Shown here: one piece after another, positions 11,269 through 21,874 of the stretch
How positions within the stretch are numbered: position 1 is the stretch's first letter
Layout of the letters: each line of letters starts with the position of its first letter
Assembly: GCA_019914995.1 (NCBI GenBank)
Contig: CM034140.1
Span: 2,170,001 to 2,234,000 of the forward strand
Source: Acanthochlamys bracteata
Taxonomy: Eukaryota > Streptophyta > Magnoliopsida > Pandanales > Velloziaceae
Direction of reading: 5' to 3'
Length of the DNA stretch: 64,000 nucleotides
Position numbers and translations under genes: made by a program
Notes under the pieces: model-generated
What the model was told of the DNA's origin: nothing
Database searches by the model: none
What the model saw: only the letters and a program-made list of their open reading frames with translations

Positions 11269-11480
11269 TTAACAGTTCTTCATTTAAAAAATGATAACTA
11301 TTTGAAAAAAAAATGAAGTTACATATACAGTTTATTTTATCTTAAAAGATAATCGAAAAAAATACCAAAAAACAAATGCTCAGAAGGCAGTTTGGATATT
11401 TTAATTTGGAATCATTATAAAAGAGTAATTAATATCTGATATAGTATGAACTGTGAGTAATTTGGGCAATTCAAAATTTT
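11269..11480 (+). repeat. Direct repeat B, copy 2
   Basis: This is the diverged copy of 9779-9957. It follows directly on the ACD11-like upstream sequence, which places the deletion junction of unit 2 at about 11250-11270. Confidence 0.7.
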
Positions 11481-11834
11481 AAGCATGAATATTTCACACA
11501 GCTGTTTATTAAAACTGTTAAATGTATAAATAAAATTATTGATTAAAAACAAAGAATTTACAAAATTGAGTTAGATACATAGAAGGTACTTAGTGTTACT
11601 TAAATTAATTGCAAAAGGTTAACAATAAACAATAAAACGGTAAATTTGATATTTTGATTTGATCAATTATAGAAATAGTATTCGATATAATACGAGTTAA
11701 GGACAATTTGAGATTTGTAACCATTACCACATTTTAATAAAATGTCAAATTTGTAATCAAAAGTTTTATTTAAAAAGTGCCATTTAAAATTTGCCATATA
11801 TGAGTTTGCTTTTTTCTAAGAGGCAAAGACATCA
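11481..11834. other. AT-rich spacer downstream of the NLR gene
   Basis: This holds the probable 3' UTR of the minus-strand NLR gene and AT-rich sequence. No other gene is seen. Confidence 0.4.
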
Positions 11835-14684
11835 TCAATTTTTATTCCTGAAGAACTTCTGGAATGAGTCCTTCATGCTCGGATCCTTCCATTCCAACTT
11901 TTTCCACCATGTCTCACTGCCATGAATTCCGCGCAACTTGTTCTTCTGCTTCATGTCTGTGTGGAAAGACAAGCTCCTCAGTTTGTCACAGCCAAAAATC
12001 TCAACCTTCTCCAAGGAGGGAAAGCGGAGCCCTTGTTGATCGCTCTCTAGTATTTCTCCTTCTTGAAGTGCATGATCGTATATGAGTTTTAGATTTGTTA
12101 GCGTGGAGAGGGTAAGGCGCTTGAGACGGGGAAAACTGTCCGCGTTCGTCTCCAGTCTCTCTAATAATTCCCTGTAGTTGATCAAACTCGTCATTCCTTT
12201 GCAGTGTTCCACCTTCAACTTTTCCAGACAGCGGAGTTCCAAAACCCACCATAGATTTGTAAGTTGAAGGCAACCGACAACCACCAAAGAACGCAGCTGA
12301 GGGAAGAAATCCTTTGCTGCAACTCCTCTCCAGATAATACCCTTCAGCTCCTTAAGCCAAACAAGCCAAAGAACCTCCAGCCTCTTCAGTTTCCAAATAC
12401 GGTCTGCTTGATCGAAATCCACATACAACTCCTTCAAGCTGCATAGAGAAGAGATCATTAGTTCCTGTAAATGATCCCTTATGTGGCTCTTCGCCAAACT
12501 CTGCCGCAAGTCAAAAGTGATAACGCTGCTTTCTTGAAAACCCTTGATTTGAATCCTCCATACTTGCAAATGGGTTAGCCTCTGTAGTTCAGAGAGCATA
12601 GCTTCGGACGATACCGTGACTCCAATAGCAGCCGGGTACTTTAACTTTTTTAGGACCTCAACGTCTTTTACCTAGATGTATAGCCACATGCCAAGATTAT
12701 TACCAGAACATGTTTCAAAATTTTATTTTAAAGAATAAAAAGTTTTACTTACTTCTCCGCTGACATATATGTCGAGGACTAGCAATCTGCTGGGTATTAC
12801 ATCTGGAGGTATCTTCTTAACCTTCATGGTGTTCCTTAGAAGTAGATACCTAAGTTGCCTGAGTTTACCCAATTTCCTTGGCACTGACGAGATGGACGTG
12901 TATGACAAATTGAGATATCGGAGTTGTTCGAGGTTGCAGATCTGTGGAGGGAACTCGTAGAGACGTGTTTTCCAAAGGTTCAGGTATTGCAGAAACCGAA
13001 TGGATGTGAAGAGTTGCGTTGGAATGTTGACAATTTTGTTTTTCTGGACCATCAGGCTCCTGAGGTCCTTCAGTTGTTGAAGATCCCCTTCGTCCTCAAA
13101 TGTGGGGAAACTGGAGATCCTGTTGTGCATCAGAGACACTGTCTCAGCTTGCTCCCACCTCTTCATATTCCTCGGTGCCTCTAAGAGTCCCATTCCCGCT
13201 TTCACGAAACATTTCTTGGACTGAATCTGCAGGGCCATGTCCCTGATCATGTCATGTACCTTCACATGCCGGACGTGGCCTTCCTCTCCAACGGGTTCGA
13301 ACATGCTCTTTGCTTTAAGTACTTGAACCATATCGAGTCCTTTATTGCAAGCTTCCTCGATATCACCGCAGTCGATGAGTCCCATCCCCATCCAGCACTC
13401 CACCAGCTTATCGATCCTGATATGGAAACCTTCCGGCCAGAACGAGCAACAGAGAAAAGCCTGTTTCAGGTCATCAGAATTCAGGTTGTCGTAGCTGTAT
13501 TTCAGAACTTGAAACAAGTCGACCTCCTCCTCCATGCTGGGCTGTGAGCTTTTAATCCGCTGGAGGGCACGATGCCAATCTTCTTCGTCCTTATTGTCGG
13601 CCATGGCCTTTGCTAGGACGAGCAGAGCTAGCGGCAGGCCCTTGCACTCCTGCGCCATGTCTTTTGCAAGCTTTGGTATCTCTTCGTCAGAGTCTTTAAA
13701 CCAGCCGCCGAGTTTACTTTTGAAGAGCTCCCACGCCTCATTCTTCTCCAAGCACTGTAGTGGTACGCTCTTGTCCGCTTTCATCAGCACCTTTTGATCC
13801 CTTGTTGTAAAGACCACCTTATGGCACCTCTGTCTGTTGCTGCCTTCTGCATTACAGATATCAATACCGATATCCTTAAAATCTAATTCGTACCACAGGT
13901 TGTCAAGCAGCAGGAGTACTCTTTTGTTCTGCAGAAAATTCGTCAAATTTGAATTGCTAAAGGTCTCGCCGTCCTTCACAGTTAGGTGCAGCCATCGAGT
14001 TATGTCTTCCCGGATCTTATCCACCATCAAGTCTTTAACACGGGTGGCTGTGACCCAGATCACGTAATCGAACAATTGCTCCCTTTGTGACTCTTGGTTA
14101 ACTAGATGAGCATTAATGGAATTCAACAGGGTGCTCTTCCCTATACCAGCCATTCCGTTTATTCTGACAACCTTCACGTCCTCGCGCTCCAGGAGAGAAA
14201 GTATATTATCCCGGTTTCTTTCCAGGGTGGGGGAGCTGATGTTGCTCGAGAGTGGCCGCATCTGAGCAGCTGGAGCTGGTGGCTGGCCAGGAACCTTCCT
14301 ATAGTTCTGGAGCTGCTGCGCTCTTTCGAGCAACATGCTCGCTTTTGTCCCGGTGCAAAACCTTCTGCCCAAGCGGCTAACGACATTGCGGTCCTTCCAT
14401 CTCTCATATTCCTTTCGAAAAGCTTCTACTTCGCTGTTGAGACGTTTTATAGTTTTCAAGTAAACCTCTCCGTCAAAGATTCCCTGCTCGATATCCCTCT
14501 CTGCCGACCTGATCTCAGCAGGCAAGTCCCTTGCGCCTGCAAGATCAAAAAGGCGCTTGGTATTCTGCCTGACCTCAATGCAACTGTCACAGCGGCGGCT
14601 GAGAGGCGCAAGGAATAAACCCAAGAGGAAACTCAAAATCGCTGGCACTACGATTTTAAGGACATCAGAGATTGCAGTTTCCAT
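11835..14684 (-). CDS. CC-NBS-LRR immune receptor, RPS5-like clade
   Basis: Two exons (12753-14684 and 11835-12671) join in phase through an 81-base intron (GAA/GTAAGT to ATCTAG/GTA) and give 922 residues. Order: a strongly hydrophobic N-terminal stretch (about residues 8-28), a predicted helical CC region (about 35-130) with FCTGTKASMLLERAQQL, then the NB-ARC with P-loop GMAGIGKST (177-185), kinase-2 VLLLLDN (256-262), RNBS-B VVFTTRD (290-296), GLPLAL (349-354), RNBS-D-like FLCCSFWPE and VHD (476-478) in place of MHD. LRRs start near residue 500 and run through exon 2, which ends with the WWKKLEW-type motif usual in this clade. Such proteins are intracellular pathogen sensors. Odd points are Asn262 where a second Asp is usual and the membrane-like N-terminus. 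There is no frameshift; the gene looks functional. Confidence 0.93.
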
Positions 14685-17600
14685 AGATGGCTGTCAGTAA
14701 AAACCCTTCAGTCTGCAGATAGCTTGGCAAAGCTTTGTGAGTAGATAGTATAGTTGGAGGTGGTGAGAATCGAGTAGAGAAGGTTGGGGAATGTGAGCAA
14801 AGAAATATATTAATGACCTGAGATGGAGAAATCAAAACTAAAATGAGCGAGGTCATGGTCAAGTGATGCTTGTACTTCAACTAGTGTTTGTTCGACTTCA
14901 ATATCCAGAAATTAACTTGAAATGTCCCCTTTAGAATTGCTGAAGAAAAAATACTTTTAAAAGCTTTTTAAAATTTTTTTAATTAAAAAAAAAATATATA
15001 ATTGTTTTATGATTTATAATTTATTTATATTTTTATATTTTACACAAACTTTTTATAATATTGTAAAGGGCTATTTGGAATTTAAACAATATATATTTTA
15101 AAAGATAAGATAAAAGCAAAGCCAAACAATAACGTAGCGTTTTCTAGTAGACAGATTCCCTTCAACTTTATAGTAGTAAAATCTAATCCGAACGTCGATT
15201 CAACGAGTTTTTTTTATTGATTCACTAGTTTATCTAGCGAATCACCTAAGTCGACCCGTTAGATCATACTGACAACCAAATATTAAATATATATATTATA
15301 ATAATATTTAGTCTGTAAAATATTTAATAACTTCAATTAATTTTAAAACTAATATTTTATTTTTTAAAATAATATATGGATGATAATATAAAAATTGTAA
15401 CTAACTTTTTTGTGCTCAAAATTATATTTAATCATTTAATGTAATGTACCATTAGTTAGGGTCCTACTTTCACTGTGCAGATCATCTAGCAAGTATATGC
15501 CATGGAGCCCCTCAGCATCCAGTTGTTATTCACTATTCATCGATGGATCAGATTTCCAAGATCAGGAGCCAAATGCCCTCCCAGGGACCAACAAAAGTGT
15601 ACTACCTAAAATCACTGAAGCAAAAGTTTTTAGGTAACGTTCTGGAATTTTTTTCAACTTCTTTTATTTTAATTTTTATTTCAATATTTTTAATAAACCT
15701 TTTACGATATTTTAAAAAAATTTAAAATTTTTTTACGTATCTTATTATTATTTTAATTATTTTTTGAGTAAAAAAATAAAATTTATTTTTAAAAATTTAT
15801 AAAATATTTTTTATTTTTATAAAAGTTTTTTTTTAAAAGCAATTCAAACATCTTTTGTATAGGGTCTACTAGAAGCTTAAGATTCATAGAGAACTTCGTG
15901 GAAGTTTTGATAAATAGCTGTTATAATTCTGTATAAGATGTCAAATTAATTAGAATTTAAATTCATTTAGAAATTTTAAGTTTTACTAGAAAATTATTAT
16001 TTATTTATTTTTAGTTATTAGGTGTTATAGTTGGGTGGAAGTTCTAATTGAGTAAAAATTGTATTAAGTTTAGAACTCTATCTATAAGGTATGAGTTCTA
16101 ATTATAAGTTCAACATCTTATATGATGAATGAAAAAAGTATTCAATTTTTTTTACTTTTTTGTGTACTTTTTTTTTAATTCATCTATTTTTCAACTTATT
16201 CAATCTATTCTCGTTTTGTTTGTCTATTTTTTTCTAATTCATCTATTTCTCATTTTAGTTTATCTATTTTTTATCTTGTTCGTCTTTTATTCTCGTCTTG
16301 TTCCTGATTATTTTGTAACAGTAGCACAACATCAGTGATGTTGAGTTATTGATATGTGCTTCCTCAAAAATAAATGAGATAATAGATGTGGAAGACTATG
16401 GTGAAACCAGGAAGAGGTTTCTTTCTAACATTTCAAGTACTTGCCATTAATCTTGAAATGAAAGATAAAATTCATATTTATATTTTTATAACTCAAGTAG
16501 GGTATCAATGCAATAAAATTACCTATCGAAAGAACCATATAGGATTAGAAGCAAGTCAAGCAACAATAATAGTGTCAATCAGCTGGGATAGCATTCAAAT
16601 CTCTAAATCAACATGTAATTAATGCTAATACCAAAGAGTGATCTATACAAAGAACGATCAATCTCTACACCAGTTTAACTATTATACCATCAAGTTACTC
16701 ATATTGAAACTATCGAAAGTCCAATTAATAAAAGAGCGAGCTTTTCTTGAGGTATTTCAGAAATCAAACTGCTTCGGCTCACCATGAAATGAAAGAATTA
16801 AGGACATGACTGGTTTGATCTACTTTTGCTCCACACTTCATTTACCAACCATATCTGTAACGCCACCGTTGCCGCGAAAACCAACAACGACAACAAGAAC
16901 AATCCTACACAGAGCTTGATGAAATTAGAATATTGTGGCACAAGGTAAGAATAAAAAGGTTCGATTCAGAAAGAAAAATAAAAGATTACTTATTCGGATT
17001 GATTGCTTAAGTTGCTTATGTTATAGGGCCTTTGATTTTTCTTCTTCTTCTTCGATTCAACTTCAAACCAATCCATCAAGAAAAGTACGATTTGTCATTG
17101 TAGATAGCTTAACTTTGAAGAAAATTTTTGCATAAGTGAAATAAAAAATCAGTAAATTCCAACCAAACAAATCCTTAAAGAAACAAGAACAATAATAAAA
17201 AAATGAGGTTTTAACCGAATAATTCATTTGACTAAATAAAAATTTTCAACAAATTTATACCTCAGTAAACAAATTTCAACGATGGAGAGACCCGCAGAAT
17301 TGAAACCCTAAACCAACGAGAGCAAGTGAGATCAGAATTATAGATTGCAAAAAAAATATTGGTAGCCGCAGGCGAGAGAACAGAATGGCTTAAATTAAAA
17401 AAAAAAATCACGTCGGAGTCGAAAGGTATGTGCTAGAACGGAGCAGCGTGAGAGAGAGAGGAGAGAGAGCTATGAGGCAAGGGAGAAGAAATGGTGAGCA
17501 TATCATGGTCAAAATAATAGATCGAAAGAAGATAATAAAAAAGATTACCGTTGGGAAAGCAAATCGTAGTTGACAGAAAAGGAATCGCAGCCGCGGGAGA

Positions 17601-18292
17601 GCTGTAGTGAATTGGTGCGAGCGAAAGAAAGGAGAGAAATGAGCGTTTGTAGGGCTGCTGATAGTGGGTAGAAGTTATATCAATTCTATAATTTCTAGAA
17701 CTTCGGATGGACAAAGAAGTCATTCCCTATGACCTAGTTAAAGACCGCCGCGCGGCTTTAAAAAAAAACTGAAAGTCGCATTTCGCGGTCTAAAGCTTTC
17801 TTTGTCAAACGGTTTTATTACTGTAGTGTGCTTTTTTTGGAACTTGAAGTTGAAAAAAACACAGTCAAACATTTGAAAGTACTTTTAAGCTAAAATTTAT
17901 CTAAAATAAAAATATTTTTATTTTTTTTAAAAAATAAATTCTATCTTTTTTATTAAAATAATATTAAAAATAAGTATAATAAAATTTTATTACATAAATT
18001 TTTTTTATATTTTTAAATTTTCAAATAATAATAAAAGATATATTAAAAGTTTTGAAATAAAAAAGTTAAAAAATTACTTTTAAGTAACGTGTTAGTTATC
18101 ATCTTCCCGACTGCCGCCATCACTGCCAGGTCGGCTCTCTCTCCTCGTGACGAGTTTCTAAAGCTGCAGTCTTTTTTAGCTCTTTCGCTTCTTCGTTGAT
18201 TCAATTCAATCTTCGAAATCTTTGATTAACTTGTAATTGATTGATCAGGAGTTGTGATTTGGAGTTAAATTTGAATAAAGGAGTGATCAGTT
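14685..18292. other. Gene-poor interval between the NLR gene and the U-box pseudogene
   Basis: The NLR promoter and 5' UTR lie in the first part. MITE-like AT-rich pieces follow at about 14930-15130, 15630-15860 and 17870-18090. The segment 16120-16320 is T-rich with repeated TCATCTATTTTT-like words. Around 17280-17660 sequence complexity and GC rise, with CT-rich stretches on the minus strand and a possible donor (CCCAACG/GTAATC near 17549), suggesting the 5' end of an unidentified minus-strand transcript. I could not build a supported gene. Confidence 0.4.
17738..17795. repeat. GC-rich palindromic island
   Basis: A perfect 10-base palindrome, GCCGCGCGGC (17747-17756), is nested in a larger imperfect inverted repeat: TTAAAGACCGC at 17738-17748 and GCGGTCTAAAG at 17785-17795. 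It stands out sharply from AT-rich surroundings. It may be a transposon end or a regulatory palindrome; no partner copy was found in the window. Confidence 0.5.
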
Positions 18293-21200
18293 ATGGTAGC
18301 ACCGGAGGAGAGTTTGACGGCCGCGGCAATAGTGGAGAAGATGGCGGTGGTAGTGGAAGAAGTTGCAGCGGCAGCGGGAGGGTACAGGACTGCGTATAGA
18401 AAACAACTTCGGAATCTTTCACGCCGGATCGAGATTCTTTTGCCTATAGTTGAAGAATTGAGGCATTCCCTACGTGATCAAGAAATTTGGAAACAGCAGC
18501 AGCGAGAGATGAAGGAAGAAGTGGTACAGTCGCTGCTGCCGCTTGCTGAAGCGCTTGATTCGGCGGAGAGCTACCTGAAGGCATCAAGATCTATTTGGTA
18601 ATAAAGTTGTCTCCTTTCGTTAGATTCACTTTCACTCGCTTGCATTTGCATCTTCTTTTATTGGAGTAGGGATTTGGTTGGTTGAGTTTGTATGCAATTC
18701 TGGTGCTCTGACGTGAGATGAATTGTAATTTCAAGAGATGTAAATGGAATGTTGTTTGATTTCTTTTCTCAGAAAGGCTTAGTTTGTCTAGCAGAATTTT
18801 GTTGTCTTTGTCTGTCTTAGATATACTACAAAGTATTTTGCTACCAAAGATGCTTTTTAAGCATGGATCTGTTTTTTTTTCTGTAGAAGAACTGTGATTG
18901 TACAATTTCTGAGGATCTAAGCCTTCACTTCTCATTATAACTTCAGAATCTTGAAGAATTGACACTTTTAGTTCTACGGAAGAAACACAGGCCGTATTGG
19001 AATGAATTTCATGTGAGGTACTATTTTTCTGCGTGGAGACTTGTGGAAGTTACTAGTCTGGTACTGGGCTCAAACAAGTAAAGAGATGGATTTGATGTCT
19101 GTACCGGTAATTGATTGTAGAGGGTCAAAGGAGCTTTAATTTTATAAAAAAATGATGAAAGGGACTTTAGAAGGTGATCCAAGAATTTAACTTTTTAAAG
19201 GTCAAAATAGCAATTTAATAAGCAAGCTTTCGTAGATATTGAACTGTCAAAGGCGGCTATTAGTGTTACGATTTATTTAGCGGTTGCTGGAACTATTAAT
19301 GTGATAATCGAAGCTATTACATAGGCTGTACATAACTTCGCAAAGGGTATAGCAGAAAGCTGTAACAGTAATGTTGCCCAACGATGTCCATGTTTCTGCA
19401 GTTCATGAACCAGGAGTACCCCCTTCGACTTCGGACTTGGCTTATGTGTTGGCATGACCGAGTTCAAGTAAACAAGTAGAAACTCTGCTACTTGACATGT
19501 TATTCATTAGTGTTGATTGATGGGGATGCATGTAATTGTGCTTGTTCCCATCGCTCTTCGTGCACTGATGATCTACCATTAGCTTGTTGGGGGAATAGTG
19601 AAAACAGCTGCAAAGTAAGCATCAAGGGCATACTTACACGCAAAATTACTTTAAAAAAATTCTAACTCATGCTTGGCTTAGGAGAAGTTGAATTTTGACT
19701 ATGTACCTTTGCTTTGAACTTTCGAGTACTTAGTGGAGGTGTTACATCTATTCTGAACTACTAATAATCAAAATTAGAAGCTTTTAAGATCAGGGTAATT
19801 GAGTGTTTGTTTTATGTTTCTTTGTTGCTCTAGAGCTTCTATTTTCTCGCTCTTTCCACTTTTAAAGTTGCTGAGATGTTAAGTTAATTGTTCTGTTAGT
19901 TTGAGTAGATTCCTTGCATGATAGCCATACATATTGATATAATAATCTAATGCTTTTGAAATTTTAGGTCCTTGAGAAGGATAAGATATGACAAGGTATT
20001 CGGAAGTAACTGCTGAACTTGAGAAGACACTTGCTGCAATCTGCTTTGATAAACTTGACATATCAGATGAAGTTAGAGAGCAGGTTAGGGATTTGCGATA
20101 CTAATTTCTTAAAATTGATAGCTTTGACATTTAATGATGTTGGGATAACTCCTTGTGGCATCAACGTGTTCTTTTCTTAGCTTAATTTAGTTCTTTAATG
20201 GATTTATGGGTCGTGCAGGCCCGTGCTTATTATTGGTACTATCTGCAGTGAGTCAACTTTTTTTTAAGGTTGAACTAGTACAAGCCCAGTTCAAAAGAGC
20301 CAAAGAAAGGGTTGATATGCCTGGTGCTGAGCTCTATGGTGATCTTAATGTTTACTGTAGGAACAATGATCCTAGTGCAGAACCTGCCATCCTACAAAGA
20401 CTGGCTGAAAAGTTACAATTGACGACTATATCTGAACTCAAACAAGAATCATCAGCATTGCATGAGATGGTTGTTGCTAATAAAGGTGATTCTGGGGAGA
20501 GCATAGAGAAGATGTCGATGCTACTAAAGAAGATTAAGGATTTTGTGCAGGCTCAAACTCCTGAAATGGGCACTACCACGAATTCCAAGATTCTATTGTC
20601 TGACTGATCTCACAATCCAGTCATCCCAGATGATTTCCACTGCCCAATATCTCTGGAGCTACTGAAAGATCCTGTCATTGTGTCAACCGGACAGGTACTA
20701 CGCAATTCTGCATCATTTGCTTATCAGGAAAACATTTAGCTTCTACATTTTTTCATATACTTGGACCCTTTTCTCTTCAGACATATGAGCGAAGTTGCAT
20801 TGAAAAATGGCTAGAATCTGGAGCTCATGCATGCCCTAAGACGCAACAAAAGCTTTCTAACGCAACAGTAACTCGGAACTATGTTCTATGCAGCCTAATA
20901 ACTCAATGGTGTGAAGCCAGTGGCATAGAGCCCCCAAAGCAACCTTCTCAACCCAGTAAAACTGTTGCAACTCACCCTCAGCTGAGCGTGCTAACATAGA
21001 TGATCTCATCTGCAAAATATCCTCCCCTAACCTAGAGAAGCAACGGTCAGCTGCTGGTGAGCTCCAGCTGTTGTCCAAGCGCAACAACGACAACCGTGTT
21101 TGCATTGCTCAGGCTGGTGCTGTGGCCCTACTTGTAAATCTTCTGTCTACAAGTGATCCCCACATGCAGGAGCATGCAATTACTGCTCTTTTAAACCTCT

Positions 21201-21874
21201 CAATCTGTGATGAGAACAAAGGGATCATAATATCTTCAGGAATTGTCCATGTGTTGAAGATAGGTAGCATGGAACCAAGGGAGAATGTTGTCGCTACGCT
21301 CTTCAGCTTCTTAGTGGTGGATGAGAACAAAGTGACGACTGGTGCATTAGGTGAGATTCCAGCACTTGTTGCGCTACAGCGTGGGAAGAAGGATGCTATA
21401 CAGCACTGTTCAACCTCTGTATGTATCAGGGGAACAAGGCAAAAGCTGTTAGAGCTGGACTGGTATCGGCACTAATTCGAATGGTGACAGAGCCTTCTGG
21501 GGGAATGATGGATGAAGCTCTTGTTATACTGTCAATACTTGCAAGCCACCCAGAAGCAAGGCGGCTATTGGTGTGGCCAATGCCATTGCGGTGATAGTGG
21601 AGGTGATTGGTGGCGGATCTCCTAGGAATAGGGAGAATGTAGCAGCTGTGTTGATCCATCTTTGCTCTGGTGAGCAGCAGTTTCGGCATGTGGCTGAAGC
21701 ACATGAGGTTGGAGCTATGAGCCAATTGCAAGACCTTGTGCTGAATGGCACTGCCCTTGGAAAGAGAAAGGCGTACAGCTGATTGAGCGTTTGAATAGAT
21801 TTTTGGAGCAACAGAAACAAGCTGAGGCAATAGCTCATGCAAAGCCCCAGACGTGGCCTCAAGAACAGGAGTAA
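18293..21874 (+). pseudogene. Plant U-box/ARM-repeat E3 ligase pseudogene (PUB12/13/14 type)
   Basis: Exon remnants at 18293-18597, 19968-20083, 20269-20694 and 20781-21874 keep splice sites and family order: N-terminal UND-type helices (start MVAPEESLTAAAIVEKM), [28 protein letters not shown], the U-box ([20 protein letters not shown] then [20 protein letters not shown]), and ARM repeats such as [19 protein letters not shown]. The frame is broken many times: shifts near 18580, 19985, 20975, 21395, 21560 and 21770, and a TGA at 20605-20607 just before the U-box, where a CGA Arg codon would fit. A short in-frame loss (about four residues) also occurs in the ARM region near 21240. Introns show that it is not a processed copy. 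Intact relatives are ubiquitin ligases of immune and cell-death signalling; this copy cannot make the full protein. The last readable words end at the TAA at 21872. Confidence 0.88.

Noticed and set aside
16129-16338. Hydrophobic Phe/Leu-rich plus-strand frame
   Set aside because: It comes from a T-rich, internally repetitive stretch (TCATCTATTTTT-like words), which gives Phe/Leu runs by composition alone.
17747-17773. Helitron-like 3' end: GC palindrome followed 11-12 bases later by CTGA
   Set aside because: The terminal word would be CTGAA and not the usual CTRRT, no TC-type 5' end was found nearby, and there is no helicase or related copy in the window.
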